34,616 bases of DNA from Gammaproteobacteria bacterium (GTDB taxonomy: Bacteria; Pseudomonadota; Gammaproteobacteria; Pseudomonadales; Pseudohongiellaceae): positions 1 to 34,616 of the forward strand of contig JAPORB010000209.1 of assembly GCA_026710425.1 (NCBI GenBank). Reading direction: 5' to 3'. Below are positions 1 through 9,400 of this stretch, piece after piece. Under the pieces are notes generated by a model. It saw nothing but the letters and a program-made list of their open reading frames with translations. It did no database searches and had not been told where the DNA came from. Numbering within the stretch: the stretch's first letter is position 1; every line of letters begins with the position of its first letter. A program made the position numbers and the translations under genes.

Positions 1-808
1 AATCAGTAAAAGCTCTTGCCGGTGTGTCTTTCTCACCAATGATCCGCTCCACCTTTACCGCCTCAAATAGCCTGTGAGCGGGAGCATTTCCCAGATCGCC
101 ATCATGCCTGAATACAATTAGCCTGCGGGCAGACATTTCTCCGCGCGCAGCGGAGCGATCATGCTCAAACATATTGATGAGTGATTGCCATAACAGCTTC
201 AGATCAGTGTCGGAAAAACCTGTACGCTCGGCGAGCTTAGCCGAAATGTAGCCATGCACGCGGTAAAGGCCGTAGGGAATAATATGTTTCCTCCCCATTG
301 TCCGCTCTTTCTCAAGATCCCTCTCGTTGGTGACTGCCATGCGGGTGATAGCCACCTCTAGTGGCAGAATCGGATCAATGGAGCTGCCAAATGCCAACTG
401 GACAGGTCCCCTGACCTGTCCAGTATTCACCTCTGTAGTCATGACCGCACCAAAGGCCCGCACATCAAAAAAGGTGCGACACATCCAGTCTGTCAGTGCT
501 TGGGCCTGCTCATTTTCCCTTGGTAGTTTCTTTGGAACAGGTTTGATGTCCAATGCTTCATAGGCCTTTTTGTGTTGATTGTTCAGTACCGATTTTTCCT
601 GCATGTAAATATGATAGCCAGCTTTATTGTTCTCCGACAGCAACACAAAGTTACGAATTTTCCGTTTAAGGCATACGTCAGTCACCAATCCTTGGCTAGT
701 TTCTGGGTCAAGTCGCGGCATGTTGCCGGCATCCGGGTCACCGTTTGGGTTGCCGTTGGTGACATCAAATAGGTAGACAAACTCGTAGCGGTTAATGATT
801 GCACTCAT
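1..808 (-). CDS. cas7: Type I-C CRISPR-associated protein Cas7 (Csd2 family), C-terminal end cut by window edge
   Basis: Reverse strand from ATG at 808 reads [53 protein letters not shown]; near the edge it reads [39 protein letters not shown]. Typical Csd2 sequence. ATGA overlap with the cas8c stop. Not in the ORF track because it runs off the window. Confidence 0.93.
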   Translation of the reverse strand, partial: MSAIINRYEFVYLFDVTNGNPNGDPDAGNMPRLDPETSQGLVTDVCLKRKIRNFVLLSENNKAGYHIYMQEKSVLNNQHKKAYEALDIKPVPKKLPRENEQAQALTDWMCRTFFDVRAFGAVMTTEVNTGQVRGPVQLAFGSSIDPILPLEVAITRMAVTNERDLEKERTMGRKHIIPYGLYRVHGYISAKLAERTGFSDTDLKLLWQSLINMFEHDRSAARGEMSARRLIVFRHDGDLGNAPAHRLFEAVKVERIIGEKDTPARAFTD

Positions 809-1197
809 TTCTCGTCTCCATGATCAGGTTGAATTTTATGTTTTGTTAAGAGGCTCTGCTGCTGGTGATAGTAGCCAATAACAAACCTCCCTTGGGCCTG
901 CAAACTAAGGCTCCCAGGAAATTCCGAGCCAAGCAGTTCAATTATTTCGCCTATTTGCCTTTCCAATATAACTGCTAAGCCGGGTTTGTCCTTTTTCACT
1001 TTACCCAAATGATGCTGAGCATTTCGTACAAGCAGCGGAAAAATAGCTGCCGGGGTTGCGGAGGCGGCACCGAAATATCGTTCTCGTATCGTAGCATTTA
1101 CTTCTCTTCCCAGCGCATTGCGCTGACAGGACTCTAGCGAGGCGAACAGCCGCCCCAGCACGTAACCCGGGTCTTGGTTTTGTATGTCTATACTCAC
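805..1197 (-). CDS. cas11c: Candidate internally translated Cas11c small subunit (in-frame C-terminal product of cas8c)
   Basis: In-frame GTG at 1197-1195 preceded by AAGGAG (1209-1204) with 6-nt spacing; product [22 protein letters not shown]... about 130 aa, sharing the cas8c stop. Confidence 0.6.
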   Translation of the reverse strand: MSIDIQNQDPGYVLGRLFASLESCQRNALGREVNATIRERYFGAASATPAAIFPLLVRNAQHHLGKVKKDKPGLAVILERQIGEIIELLGSEFPGSLSLQAQGRFVIGYYHQQQSLLTKHKIQPDHGDEK

Positions 1198-2670
1198 TGG
1201 AATCTCCTTCTTTTGAGTATTAGTAAAACGGGTATTACGACATAGCACTGCTTTGCATAGGGCTACACGCAAAGGAGAAAAATGCCCATCTGCGCGTATC
1301 CGCATGAGTACATTAGTCAGTAAACTTCGTGGGTAGCGTTGACCAGTAAGAATTGCTCTTGTCAGCTCACCCGCAAGCTGTGGTGGAACATCATTCAATT
1401 TGGGCTTGTTATTTTCCCTATATGGCACCAATTCTCTGATCAGTCGCCAAACCGCAGGCTCATTTTTCCAAGGCTGTGGATTAAGATACAAATCCTGATA
1501 ATGCTGCGCCAATCGTGCAGTGAAATTCTTCAGACTATCTGCTTCCCAGAATCGAATTGATAGTCGAGAGGTGTTTGGAGCAAGCCCTAGTACATAGATT
1601 TGGGTTTCTTCGTCCAGTTCCGGGTCGAGTTCAGACAATGGTCTGCCTTTGGAAATTTTGGTGAGTGCACTTTGAAGTTTGCAAGTCTCCGTCTCGTCTG
1701 TTTTCACGTCGAGCAGGGTACTCAGCAGGTTTTCTCCAGCTATGGCCTGTTTCATATGTGCCGCTTCGGCCCAAAATACCACCGTAGTATCGCCAATTTG
1801 CAGGCGTTGGCGGTTGCCATCATCATGTCGAAGCAGAAAATTCAGTGCCGTCACATAGGCAGCGGCTGCTCTTTTTGAAACAGGTGCGTTATACCCCTGG
1901 GATTTTCCATAAGACCCAAATGAGTCCTTGTTAAAGGAAACGATAGAGGCTCCAGAACTCTGAGCTCCGGCCACACCCTTGATTGATTCATGGATTCTTG
2001 CGATGGTTTGATGCTTCCCGGTCACCAGACAGTTACCACATTCGCTCTCTTCAGACTGGAGTCCATCTTGGGGCACTAATTCCTTGGCTGCCGACCGTTC
2101 ATGCAGAAGCTCTCGCTTACCATCCAGCCGAAATACCACATTCGAATCCAGGAAGTCTTCACCAAGCCTGAGGAAGTGGTTGCTCTCCAAAAAAGTATCA
2201 GGATTCCATGTATTCAGGAAACGTAAGAAAGAAGTCAGGCCTTCATCTGTTGGGTTTTCAAGCAGATTAACATGGTATGACCTGAATGATTCATGTTCTT
2301 TGGAAAGTCGATCTAGCATTTTTTCCAAGTCATCTTTCTCTTTATTTGATAATTGCTGGCTGCTTTCTTGCTTTTTTCGAAGCTTTTCCACCTTCCCGCT
2401 AATACCAAGGGCATAGCTAGTTTTATCCCAGAAAAGAAACGGCTTGAAAACCTGCCCCGTCCGCTTGGTTGAGGCTGGAACAATTAGCCTCTTGGGTAGG
2501 GGTTTCGCATAGGTTGTATCTCGCAAATCTTGAACCGAAACAACATGTCCAGTGATGTCTAAAACAACTGCATAGCTTATTTTTTCAGCACTATATCCTC
2601 TGGGAGCAATACCGGAATCTTCGTTTGAAGCAAGCCTTTCATAATAATTGTTCAGTGCTGATAGAATCAT
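805..2670 (-). CDS. cas8c: Type I-C CRISPR-associated protein Cas8c (Csd1 family)
   Basis: 621-aa ORF between cas5 and cas7 in the canonical I-C order; Csd1-like sequence ([17 protein letters not shown]..., C-terminal [17 protein letters not shown]...). Confidence 0.93.
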   Translation of the reverse strand: MILSALNNYYERLASNEDSGIAPRGYSAEKISYAVVLDITGHVVSVQDLRDTTYAKPLPKRLIVPASTKRTGQVFKPFLFWDKTSYALGISGKVEKLRKKQESSQQLSNKEKDDLEKMLDRLSKEHESFRSYHVNLLENPTDEGLTSFLRFLNTWNPDTFLESNHFLRLGEDFLDSNVVFRLDGKRELLHERSAAKELVPQDGLQSEESECGNCLVTGKHQTIARIHESIKGVAGAQSSGASIVSFNKDSFGSYGKSQGYNAPVSKRAAAAYVTALNFLLRHDDGNRQRLQIGDTTVVFWAEAAHMKQAIAGENLLSTLLDVKTDETETCKLQSALTKISKGRPLSELDPELDEETQIYVLGLAPNTSRLSIRFWEADSLKNFTARLAQHYQDLYLNPQPWKNEPAVWRLIRELVPYRENNKPKLNDVPPQLAGELTRAILTGQRYPRSLLTNVLMRIRADGHFSPLRVALCKAVLCRNTRFTNTQKKEIPVSIDIQNQDPGYVLGRLFASLESCQRNALGREVNATIRERYFGAASATPAAIFPLLVRNAQHHLGKVKKDKPGLAVILERQIGEIIELLGSEFPGSLSLQAQGRFVIGYYHQQQSLLTKHKIQPDHGDEK

Positions 2671-3341
2671 GCTTTCAACTCCTGAACTTTAAATAAAGGT
2701 ACATTTATCACACCATCTCTCATCTGCGCCCGGAAGTAGTGAGGGGTAATGCCGTTTTTGAAGTCAAAATCGTGCAGTATCCAGCCCAGATCTTTTTGAC
2801 CAACCAGATCGGGATGAACTGTCGGCCTCACACCCTCTTCCACAAATTCAAAACTCGCTGCAAATTCCCTGTTTCCCAAACATGGGGTATGAAAGCACTG
2901 ACCCCTGCGTGCTCTTCGGACAAAGATGTCCCTATGTTTTCGTTCATTGTCATCCGGCCCTGCATTTTCCGTCAGCTCGAAATGTGCTTCAATGATATAG
3001 GCCACGTTCCGTAATAGCGTGGTTGCCCGTTGCTGCCGATTGTCTCCGTCATCAACATAATATCTAAGTGCCATCTCTGAGCCGCTCATTGCTGCTTTCA
3101 CCTTATTATCCGAGATTTTGTCCTTGACTTCATTGCGCCTAAGGGTTTCAAACCTGATAGGATTGAGCACGGTGATCTTGTCTATATGCCAGCGAATCGC
3201 TGGTTTCCAGTGAATGGCCTCAACAATGCCCCTAGCTGCAGAAGGTGTGATGACATCATAGCTGACGCGCTCTACCTTCATTTCGGGCCGAGTGAAACAG
3301 GCTCTTTCTCCCCAAACTTTTAGCTTTACTCCATAACTCAC
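2667..3341 (-). CDS. cas5c: Type I-C CRISPR-associated protein Cas5c/Cas5d
   Basis: 224 aa; MSYGVKLKVWGERACFTRPEMKVERVSYDVITPSAARGIVEAIHWKPAIRWHIDKI is characteristic of Cas5d; overlaps the cas8c start. Confidence 0.93.
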   Translation of the reverse strand: MSYGVKLKVWGERACFTRPEMKVERVSYDVITPSAARGIVEAIHWKPAIRWHIDKITVLNPIRFETLRRNEVKDKISDNKVKAAMSGSEMALRYYVDDGDNRQQRATTLLRNVAYIIEAHFELTENAGPDDNERKHRDIFVRRARRGQCFHTPCLGNREFAASFEFVEEGVRPTVHPDLVGQKDLGWILHDFDFKNGITPHYFRAQMRDGVINVPLFKVQELKA

Positions 3342-3371
3342 GGTAATGCCTCTGTCTCTTTATTGCAAAAC

Positions 3372-5627
3372 TTAATAAACTGATCTCTCTGCTGCAATAT
3401 ATGCAGGGTTTTCCCAGCTCAGACCACAGTCTTCATCATACAGGTTTGTAGATACAAGTTCCAAGAACTGCTCACCGAACTTTTCTTCATTTACAGGCTG
3501 AACTGCACCAGCAGCACGCAATGCTTGTAACCCATATGCAGGGACCTGCACCAGATAAGGCTGTAGCTTCCTTGCAATTCCGCCAACTCGATCCAGTTGC
3601 TTAATTGTATTCAAAAGCTTAGTCACATCGCTTCGGGAAGACTGTTCATGTAGCGAAGAGTAGGTAACGATAATCGGTTGCATATTGCTCTCGATCATAC
3701 GGAATTTGCGCGCCATCTGTTCGAAGGGTAAAGCATCAGGATCCTGGTTTACATCTAGGAGCCTGTGCGCATCCAGTTCGCAGCCTTTAATCCAATACAC
3801 TTCCTTAAAATAATTCTGAATGGCCTCGGGTGATAGAGTTATACTTGAGTGCTGCCTTAAAATCATGCGGCTAGCTTGAGCGTACTGCTCTAGTTCCGGT
3901 GGCATAGACCAATCGCCTCTTACTGAAAACACAGACACGATACTTTCGTTTTTGGATTGCTTGCCTTCACGATTGCAACGCCCGGCAGCTTGGGCGATGG
4001 AGTCCATGCCAGCATCCGCACGAAAAACTGTAGGGAAATCAACATCTACGCCCGCTTCTATCAATGAGGTTGAAATGACCCGGCATGATCTTCCAGATCT
4101 CAGTGCCTTTCGAATACACTCCAGTTTGTCGCTGCGGTGTCTTGCACACATCAATGTGGTCAGGTGGTAGCTGCCTTCCATATGGCGGATCCTTTTAAAC
4201 ACAAATTGAGCATGACGGCGGTTGTTCAGGATACACAACACTTGTTGCTGATTTATCAACCGCTCAATCAGCTGTTCATCATCCAGTTCGCCGATATGTT
4301 CTATACGCACCCGCTCTAGCTCCCTGTGAAGGGATTTCGGATCAGGTGCCAGCTCCCTCACGTTTTCCAGTCCATTCTTAAAACCATCCTTGGCTAGCAA
4401 CGCTGGTTGTGTTGCTGTGCATAATACCAAGCTGGTGCGGTAATTCCTTGCCAGCTCGGCAATAGCGGCTACACAGGGGCACAACAATTTATATGGAAGT
4501 GTCTGCGCTTCATCCAGAATAACAACGCTATTGGAAATGTTATGCAGTTTTCGACATTGCGAAGGGCGATTCGCAAAAAGACTTTCGAAGAACTGTACCG
4601 CGGTGGTGACAATGATGGGAGCATCCCAATTTTCGCTAGCAAGTCGCAACTTATCCTTGGAGTCTGGATCTACCAAAGCATACCTATGCTCATTGAATGC
4701 ACTGTGATGCTCCAGCACCGCTGCATCACCGAGCAATCCAAATGCCTTACGAAGCTCTCCGGCGTTCTGCTCAACAATACTGGTGAAGGGAATAACAAAG
4801 ATAATACGGTGCAAGCCATGTTGAATGGCATGATCAAGGCCAAACGCTAGTGACGACAGAGTTTTTCCGCCACCTGTCGGTACATTCAACGTGAATAGTC
4901 CCGGTGCCAATGCAGCCTGTTGACGGACATGGGTGAGGATTCTGAAGCGAACAGGGTTTATTCCATTTGGTGACTGAAATCTGGGTTTTTGTAAATAATC
5001 AGTCAACGCTTGTTGCAGTGCCCACAAAGATGGAAAACTTCGATCTCTTGGTGCCTTTCCCTCAATCCGCCGAAAGAAGGCATCCGTGTCAAGAAAGTCG
5101 GCATCGACAAGGCATGAGTATAGCATTCTTGTCAGAAACGCTATCTGAAATCCTGACAATTTTGGATCTGTGTCCAGTTTAGGTACGGACGGGCACGGAT
5201 TCAGGTTAATCTCTTTTTCCCAGCATGTATCCAGTTGCGTTTCCACTGGATGGCGCAATCGTGTTTCCAGTGGAGTAATGGATTGCCGCTCAAGTTCCTT
5301 ACCATCTGCTAATCCGGCATGATGCCCAGCAATCGCATATGCCAGTAATTTTCCAACTTGAGGGTAACGCAAGGCAACAATCTGGGCACCCCAAGTAGCA
5401 TGATCAACCCGCCTTACGCTGCCTCTCAAACGAGCCTGGAATTCCGGGCAATACTTTCCAACATCACGCAATATACCTGCCAATTCGGCTAAATCCCCAC
5501 AACCAAATCCTTCTGCGAAATTTTTCGCCAAGCTTCCTACTTGTTTCAAATGATCCTGAAGGGTTTGCCACTCCGTTTCTGGAAATTCACTCGACGAATG
5601 AGCATAGAAAGTAGTTCCTTTATACAT
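3372..5627 (-). CDS. cas3: Type I-C CRISPR-associated helicase/nuclease Cas3 (HD + SF2 helicase); HD motif altered (see findings)
   Basis: 751 aa; Walker A NVPTGGGKTLSSL, DEAQ box VVILDEAQTLP, motif III CTATQP, motif VI QAAGRCNREGK; N-terminal HD-like region reading LAGILRDVGKYCPEFQ and AGHHAGL. Confidence 0.93.
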   Translation of the reverse strand: MYKGTTFYAHSSSEFPETEWQTLQDHLKQVGSLAKNFAEGFGCGDLAELAGILRDVGKYCPEFQARLRGSVRRVDHATWGAQIVALRYPQVGKLLAYAIAGHHAGLADGKELERQSITPLETRLRHPVETQLDTCWEKEINLNPCPSVPKLDTDPKLSGFQIAFLTRMLYSCLVDADFLDTDAFFRRIEGKAPRDRSFPSLWALQQALTDYLQKPRFQSPNGINPVRFRILTHVRQQAALAPGLFTLNVPTGGGKTLSSLAFGLDHAIQHGLHRIIFVIPFTSIVEQNAGELRKAFGLLGDAAVLEHHSAFNEHRYALVDPDSKDKLRLASENWDAPIIVTTAVQFFESLFANRPSQCRKLHNISNSVVILDEAQTLPYKLLCPCVAAIAELARNYRTSLVLCTATQPALLAKDGFKNGLENVRELAPDPKSLHRELERVRIEHIGELDDEQLIERLINQQQVLCILNNRRHAQFVFKRIRHMEGSYHLTTLMCARHRSDKLECIRKALRSGRSCRVISTSLIEAGVDVDFPTVFRADAGMDSIAQAAGRCNREGKQSKNESIVSVFSVRGDWSMPPELEQYAQASRMILRQHSSITLSPEAIQNYFKEVYWIKGCELDAHRLLDVNQDPDALPFEQMARKFRMIESNMQPIIVTYSSLHEQSSRSDVTKLLNTIKQLDRVGGIARKLQPYLVQVPAYGLQALRAAGAVQPVNEEKFGEQFLELVSTNLYDEDCGLSWENPAYIAAERSVY

Positions 5628-5680
5628 ACAAAAATACCTTTTCTAACTTCAAGGGTTTTTGTCAAAACATATCATATTAT

Positions 5681-5695
5681 TCTAGCCTTGCTAGA
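5681..5695. repeat. Short inverted repeat upstream of cas3 (TCTAGC-CTT-GCTAGA)
   Basis: Perfect 6-bp arms with a 3-nt loop between tRNA-Ser and the cas3 start. Confidence 0.5.
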
Positions 5696-5811
5696 GCCTA
5701 GCTTCTGGATAATCTGTTAGAAGATATTGGATAAAAAGCCATAAAATATACGGCTCGTTAATTGCATTGACTGAATTTTTAGGGTCTTTCGAACGGTCCC
5801 GAATGCTGAAA

Positions 5812-5899
5812 TGGCGGTGAGGGAGGGATTCGAACCCTCGATACGTTCCCGCATACACACTTTCCAGGCGTGCTCCTTCGACCACTCGGACACCTCACC
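5812..5899 (-). tRNA. tRNA-Ser (anticodon GGA)
   Basis: Reverse complement GGTGAGGTGTCCGAGTGGTCGAAGGAGCACGCCTGGAAAGTGTGTATGCGGGAACGTATCGAGGGTTCGAATCCCTCCCTCACCGCCA: acceptor pairs, anticodon loop CTGGAAA, long variable arm, GGTTCGAATCC T arm, encoded CCA. Confidence 0.97.
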
Positions 5900-6020
5900 A
5901 TCAAAATTCAACCAGAATAATATCTACATCTCCTACATCTAGAATTTCACGCTCTATTGAACAGAACATAGTATAATTCAGCCTTAAGAAATTTACAAAG
6001 TAGACAATCGCTCCCATTCG

Positions 6021-6839
6021 TTATTGCCGGGAGATACGAGATAGGATTTGTTGATAGCTAATGGGCGCAGAACTACGATATACATTGATATCAAGACCAC
6101 CCCGGCGTAAATAATTCATGCATAAAATCAGCTTTTGGGGCTTACAGTAAAGCATCAGATCCCGGTAGATGCGCTCAGCACATTCTTCATGGTACCCCTG
6201 GTGCTGCCGATATGAGCAGAGATATTTAATCAATCCATGTTGATCTATTTTTAGCCCGCTGTAACTAATCAGTACTCGGGCCCAATCGGGGGCACCAGTG
6301 ACGGGACAATTGGACCTGAACAGCTGACTGCTGAGTTCCTCCTCTACCACCGTCTTGTCACTGGTGGCCAGAAAATCACCACAAGGAAGATAATGACTAA
6401 CCTCCACCTGATGATTGTCAATACTCCTTCCTCTACTACAGCTTAATTCACAGAACTGTTTGTCTTCGACATCAAATATGTGGACTTTAACCTGTGACTT
6501 GCTGATCGCTGATAGGTCCCTACCAAGCATGGATGCCAGTTGATTTTTTCCCTCAAGTCTCTCTTGGTTAAGCGAATTCAGATACAGCTTGAGTGACTTT
6601 GACTCAACGATGTATTCTGAGTCTGCATCGAAAAAAAATTCAGCCACTGCCACCTCTGGTTTGCCCTGGGAATTAAGCCAGGATAGCTCAAAGGCATGCC
6701 AGTGGTCAAAGCCATACATAGGCAGGTTATTGTCGATACCAAGTGTCTGGCGTGCACTTGAACGGGCAATGGGGTAGAGAATTCCCGGATCATAGTGTTC
6801 CGGTGCTGCAATAGTTTCGCCTAAAGGATTACCAGTCAT
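6021..6839 (-). CDS. queF: NADPH-dependent 7-cyano-7-deazaguanine reductase QueF
   Basis: 272 aa; PLGETIAAPEHYDPGILYPIAR, YDFHWHAFELSWLN-type segment (GFDHWHAFELSWLNSQGKPEVAV), ESKSLKLYLNSLN, catalytic-Cys segment SNCPVTGAPDWA. Confidence 0.95.
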   Translation of the reverse strand: MTGNPLGETIAAPEHYDPGILYPIARSSARQTLGIDNNLPMYGFDHWHAFELSWLNSQGKPEVAVAEFFFDADSEYIVESKSLKLYLNSLNQERLEGKNQLASMLGRDLSAISKSQVKVHIFDVEDKQFCELSCSRGRSIDNHQVEVSHYLPCGDFLATSDKTVVEEELSSQLFRSNCPVTGAPDWARVLISYSGLKIDQHGLIKYLCSYRQHQGYHEECAERIYRDLMLYCKPQKLILCMNYLRRGGLDINVYRSSAPISYQQILSRISRQ

Positions 6840-6849
6840 TTTTATGCTG

Positions 6850-7623
6850 CTACTGGCGAATTCCTGTACCGTGACGCAATAACCAAATGCAGCCGCTGTA
6901 AAGGACGACGCTAAACAGCCCGAGGATCAGGAAGGCCCACACAATATCAACATCCGAGCTACCAAGAAAACCATAGCGAAACGTATTGACCATGTAGAAG
7001 ATGGGATTAAGAGCCGATACCGCCTGCCAGAACGGAGATAACAATTCAACTGAGTAAAACACCCCTCCGAGATAGATCAGCGGTGCCAACACGAAAGTGG
7101 GAATGATCGAAATGTCATCGAAACTGTTGGCAAAGACTGCATTAACAAAACCTGCCAATGAAAAAACAATTGAAGTCAATAATATTACCGAGACAGTCAC
7201 CAATGGGTAAGCAATCCGCAGGTCCGCAAACATCAAGGATAGTGAAGTAACAATAACTCCAACAGCCAAACCCCTTGCCATGCCTCCTACCACAAATCCG
7301 GATAGGATGACGTAGTTTGGTACGGGTGAGACCAGCAACTCCTCAACACTGCGCTGAAACTTTTGACTGAAAAAACTGGACACCACATTGGAATAAGAAT
7401 TCTGAATCACCGACATCATGATCAGTCCAGGAACAATAAATTCCATGTATTGAAAACCTGCCATCTCGCCTATGCGGCGACCGACCAGATTACCAAAGAT
7501 GACAAAATATAGGACAATGGTGATGGCGGGTGGAACTAGGGTTTGCAACCATATTCTGGCAAACCTCCTGATTTCCTTGACCACAATAGTCTCGAATGCA
7601 ATCAGTTTGTGGTTACCGTACAT
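6850..7623 (-). CDS. ABC-2 type exporter permease (YadH-like)
   Basis: 257 aa; multiple hydrophobic segments, PPAITIVLYFVIFGNLVG and PLIYLGGVFYSVELLSPFWQ typical of ABC-2 permeases; next to an ATPase gene. Confidence 0.92.
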   Translation of the reverse strand: MYGNHKLIAFETIVVKEIRRFARIWLQTLVPPAITIVLYFVIFGNLVGRRIGEMAGFQYMEFIVPGLIMMSVIQNSYSNVVSSFFSQKFQRSVEELLVSPVPNYVILSGFVVGGMARGLAVGVIVTSLSLMFADLRIAYPLVTVSVILLTSIVFSLAGFVNAVFANSFDDISIIPTFVLAPLIYLGGVFYSVELLSPFWQAVSALNPIFYMVNTFRYGFLGSSDVDIVWAFLILGLFSVVLYSGCIWLLRHGTGIRQ

Positions 7624-7720
7624 ATTTCTCCCTAACGGATTTGATTTTTTTCATTACTTTCTGTGATCTGCAAACAATTTCAGAAATCGGTTGAGTCTTA
7701 TTTTCGGAACCGACAGTTCA

Positions 7721-8653
7721 TCATGCCTCTATAACATTTCTTTGCAGGCGAGAGAGAAACAACTGCTCAAGGCGATTACTTTTATTGCGCATACTACTAA
7801 TATTGATCCCCTTGGCATTAATTTCAGCAAACACTGCGTTTAAGGAAATGCCGGCGGGCACAGAAATTTCGATGCTATGTTCGTCGACAACATTGGCATA
7901 GACTCCTTCCAGTGAAAAATCAATTGGACCGCTCATAGCGTCCCTCGAATCAAGCACGAAGACTTGTGAGTCAAGGGCAGCAAGTAAGTGCTTCATGCTG
8001 GTGTTTTCCACAATCTCACCATTATCGATGATGGCAATATTACGACACAGTTGTTCGGCTTCTTCCAAGTAATGGGTAGTTAGGATGATGGTGGTGCCAT
8101 TTGCATTAATCTCAGTAAGGAAATCCCACATGGATTTTCGCAATTCGATGTCCACCCCTGCGGTTGGTTCATCAAGAATCAACAGGCGGGGTTCATGCAC
8201 CAGGGCTCTGGCTATCATCAAGCGGCGTTTCATGCCGCCAGACAAAGTGCGAGAGCGATCGTTGCGTTTTTCCCACAATCCAAGTTGCCTGAGATATTTC
8301 TCTGTGCGCTCTTTGGCCAATTTTCTATTCAAGCCATAATAACCGGCCTGAGTTATAACCACATTGCCCACTCTCTCGAAAAGACTGAAATTCACCTCTT
8401 GAGGCACGATGCCCAGATCCAGTTTAGTTTCGTAGACATGAGTATCCACATTGCGTCCAAAAACCTCCACGAACCCACCGGTGCGATTAATCAGCGTTGA
8501 TATCACGCCGATGGTGGTCGATTTTCCTGCTCCGTTTGGACCTAGCAAGGCAAAAAAATCTCCCTGTCTCACCTCTAGGGATATACCTTTTAGTGCTTCA
8601 AACCCATTGGCATAGGTTTTCTGCAGATTTTTTATGGAAATGGCTATCGACAT
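7721..8653 (-). CDS. ABC transporter ATP-binding protein (YadG-like)
   Basis: Walker A GPNGAGKST, signature LSGGMKRRL, Walker B LLILDEPTAGVD, H-loop TTHYLEEAE. ORF track starts at 8677; MSIAISIKNLQKTYANG at 8653 is the likelier start. Confidence 0.93.
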   Translation of the reverse strand: MSIAISIKNLQKTYANGFEALKGISLEVRQGDFFALLGPNGAGKSTTIGVISTLINRTGGFVEVFGRNVDTHVYETKLDLGIVPQEVNFSLFERVGNVVITQAGYYGLNRKLAKERTEKYLRQLGLWEKRNDRSRTLSGGMKRRLMIARALVHEPRLLILDEPTAGVDIELRKSMWDFLTEINANGTTIILTTHYLEEAEQLCRNIAIIDNGEIVENTSMKHLLAALDSQVFVLDSRDAMSGPIDFSLEGVYANVVDEHSIEISVPAGISLNAVFAEINAKGINISSMRNKSNRLEQLFLSRLQRNVIEA

Positions 8654-8769
8654 GGTGAACCCGCACTCAATCTGCAACAGTGCCTTGCTGAGACTGTTTT
8701 GCGGGACAAGCTGGGGCTAGGAAATGACACTTTGCAGAATATGCAGGAAGCATGGCTTGCATTTTGCTC

Positions 8770-8797
8770 AAAAAAAAGCCCAGCTTTTGCCGGGCTC
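8770..8797 (-). terminator. Rho-independent terminator after tRNA-Glu
   Basis: Minus strand AGCCCGGC-AAAA-GCTGGGCT followed by TTTTTT. Confidence 0.8.
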
Positions 8798-8802
8798 TAT
8801 GT

Positions 8803-8878
<76 letters not shown>

Positions 8879-9400
8879 AGTTGAATTGTCTCGCAGAACT
8901 CACCACATAAAAGACCATCATAAACAGCATGTCTGATTAAGTCAAGGGGTTTTCCAATGGAGAAATTGTGCGACAAGGTTCTGAGGAATTTTAGAGAATA
9001 AAAATTTTTATATTATTGATATTTATAGCATTTAATAATCAACTTTAGAATAAATCCTTTGGTCTGATCGTACCACACTGTTACCTATCCAATTTATTTT
9101 TATGCTTTGTATATGGGTTTTCTGTTCCATACCCTGCTCTGGTCAGGCAAGATCAACGAGAATACCCGTCCGTAACAAGTAATGATCTACGGACCCTTTA
9201 TCAAGGTACTGGAGGGGGTCAATTGAGTCTGACAATTCAGGAAAATTCCGGATGGCCATTCTTCAGAGCCTTTTCCTGATTCTCTTTATTCAGCCCGTTG
9301 GTCGTCTCTTGAAGGATAATGCGACTAGCCGCACCATTGACCATGAACAGAAAATTGAGGAAAAATTTACTTTTTGGCAGATATGAAGTAGACTTTAGAT

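Noticed and set aside
327-772. Plus-strand ORFs 327-563 and 572-772
   Set aside because: Antisense to the clear cas7 reading frame, with no recognisable protein pattern.
1-5900. CRISPR array
   Set aside because: No regularly spaced direct repeats seen in the window; the array, if present, should lie beyond the left edge after cas2.
5691-5911. ORFs 5691-5885 and 5717-5911 (64 aa each, minus)
   Set aside because: They are translations through the tRNA-Ser gene; spurious.
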